Shown here in pieces: positions 46,992 to 47,375 of a stretch of 47,375 nt of DNA. Source of the DNA: Bradyrhizobiaceae bacterium. GTDB taxonomy: Bacteria > Pseudomonadota > Alphaproteobacteria > Rhizobiales > Xanthobacteraceae. The stretch lies in contig PQAH01000037.1 in the NCBI GenBank assembly GCA_003105195.1, positions 1-47,375 on the forward strand, given 5' to 3'. The notes beneath the pieces are model-generated. The model did no database searches. It saw only the letters and a list, made by a program, of their open reading frames with translations, and had not been told where the DNA came from. Position numbers and translations under genes: made by a program. The number at the start of each line of letters is the position of its first letter. Within the stretch, counting starts at the first letter, position 1.

Positions 46992-47375
46992 TCAATAGGG
47001 ACAGATGACGTTGACGAGCGCCTGCCGGCCGCCGTCCACCGCGGCGCGCGCCCGCGCCAGCGCGTCCGCGAGCTCGTCGGGCCGCTCCACCCGCTCGGCA
47101 TGCGCGCCCTGGGCGCGCGCCATCGCGTCGTAGGGCGGGCTCGGGTCGAGGTCGGCCAGGAACCGCCCGTCGTCGGCGCCGGCGGCCCCGTCTCCGAACA
47201 TCGCGAGGGTGGCGCGGCGCACCGCGCCGTAGCGGCTGTTGTTGAAGACGACGGCGAGCACCGGGAGACCGTGCGCCTCGGCGACCCAGTGGCAGGCGGC
47301 CGGATTGGTGAACAGGTAGGCCCCGTCGCCGATGGTCGCGACCACGCGCCGCTCGGGCGCCGCGAGCTTGGCGCC
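46992..47375 (-). CDS. Thiamine-diphosphate-dependent enzyme, C-terminal part (cut by the right edge)
   Basis: The visible 127 residues are the C-terminal ThDP-binding domain of an acetolactate synthase / benzoylformate decarboxylase-type enzyme. The diphosphate motif GDGAYLFTNPAACHWVAEAH leads to VVFNNSRYGAV, giving the GDG-x(n)-NN spacing that binds Mg-ThDP. The frame is open to base 47375, so the N-terminal PYR and central domains lie outside. It is the upstream partner of the fused TRAP permease in what seems one operon. The likely substrates are 2-keto acids, but the reaction cannot be fixed from the C-terminus. Confidence 0.88.
   Translation of the reverse strand, partial: GAKLAAPERRVVATIGDGAYLFTNPAACHWVAEAHGLPVLAVVFNNSRYGAVRRATLAMFGDGAAGADDGRFLADLDPSPPYDAMARAQGAHAERVERPDELADALARARAAVDGGRQALVNVICPY

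Noticed and set aside
43942..46998. A plus-strand open frame of about 1000 codons opposite the TRAP and amidohydrolase genes
   Set aside because: Low-complexity charged translation, no motif, and full overlap with clear minus-strand genes.

Overview
The window is about 70% GC over most of its length. It holds dense operons of short-gapped or overlapping genes, mostly for catabolism and solute uptake. Intergenic palindromes of a kind I associate with Bradyrhizobium, Rhodopseudomonas and relatives appear at several places: elements starting gtcatcccggccgag, a paired gcgcatgttcc element with an internal ccggtatccactt core, and ggtgca hairpins. Together with a pim-like dicarboxylate operon these suggest a metabolically versatile alphaproteobacterium of the Hyphomicrobiales (Rhizobiales). 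No rRNA, tRNA, CRISPR array, transposase or integrase was found.

Layout. (1) 1-1900 is visibly AT-richer and holds a TIR-domain protein, a tiny zinc-ribbon protein and a frame running off the left edge. It looks like a foreign segment and possibly a defence locus. (2) 1895-7817, minus strand: a complete branched-chain-amino-acid-type (HAAT) ABC importer with two tandem paralogous binding proteins. (3) 8059-11679: a cupin and a NIPSNAP protein (plus), then a flavin monooxygenase and an orphan TadG-like protein (minus). (4) 12246-22936: an SDR on the plus strand, then a minus-strand operon matching the pimFABCD order of Rhodopseudomonas palustris (hydratase/dehydrogenase, CoA ligase, thiolase, large and small acyl-CoA dehydrogenase subunits, plus a third dehydrogenase). 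A divergent IclR regulator sits beyond it, with a nested inverted-repeat operator in the shared promoter region. (5) 23064-27892, plus: a second HAAT ABC importer ending in a strong hairpin. (6) 28101-34029, plus: a class III CoA-transferase, a crotonase and an SDR that both lack their usual catalytic residues, then a tripartite tricarboxylate (tctCBA) importer. (7) 34213-37616, minus: aminotransferase, LysE exporter and a GctAB-fold pair; divergent from it is a large FAD/Fe-S dehydrogenase (37784-40714). (8) 40957-47375, minus: a likely operon with a ThDP enzyme (cut by the right edge), a fused TRAP permease, an amidohydrolase and a complete DctPQM TRAP importer.

How they work together. Four complete importers and one permease without a visible binding protein, from three superfamilies, are interleaved with CoA-activating, CoA-transferring and beta-oxidation enzymes. 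The simplest reading is a catabolic region for carboxylic acids, including dicarboxylates through the pim operon and perhaps aromatic-derived acids. Substrates of the individual importers cannot be read from sequence. The least explained parts are the TIR/zinc-ribbon segment, the non-canonical crotonase/SDR pair, the GctAB-like pair without an obvious catalytic glutamate, and the two-TRAP operon at the right end.
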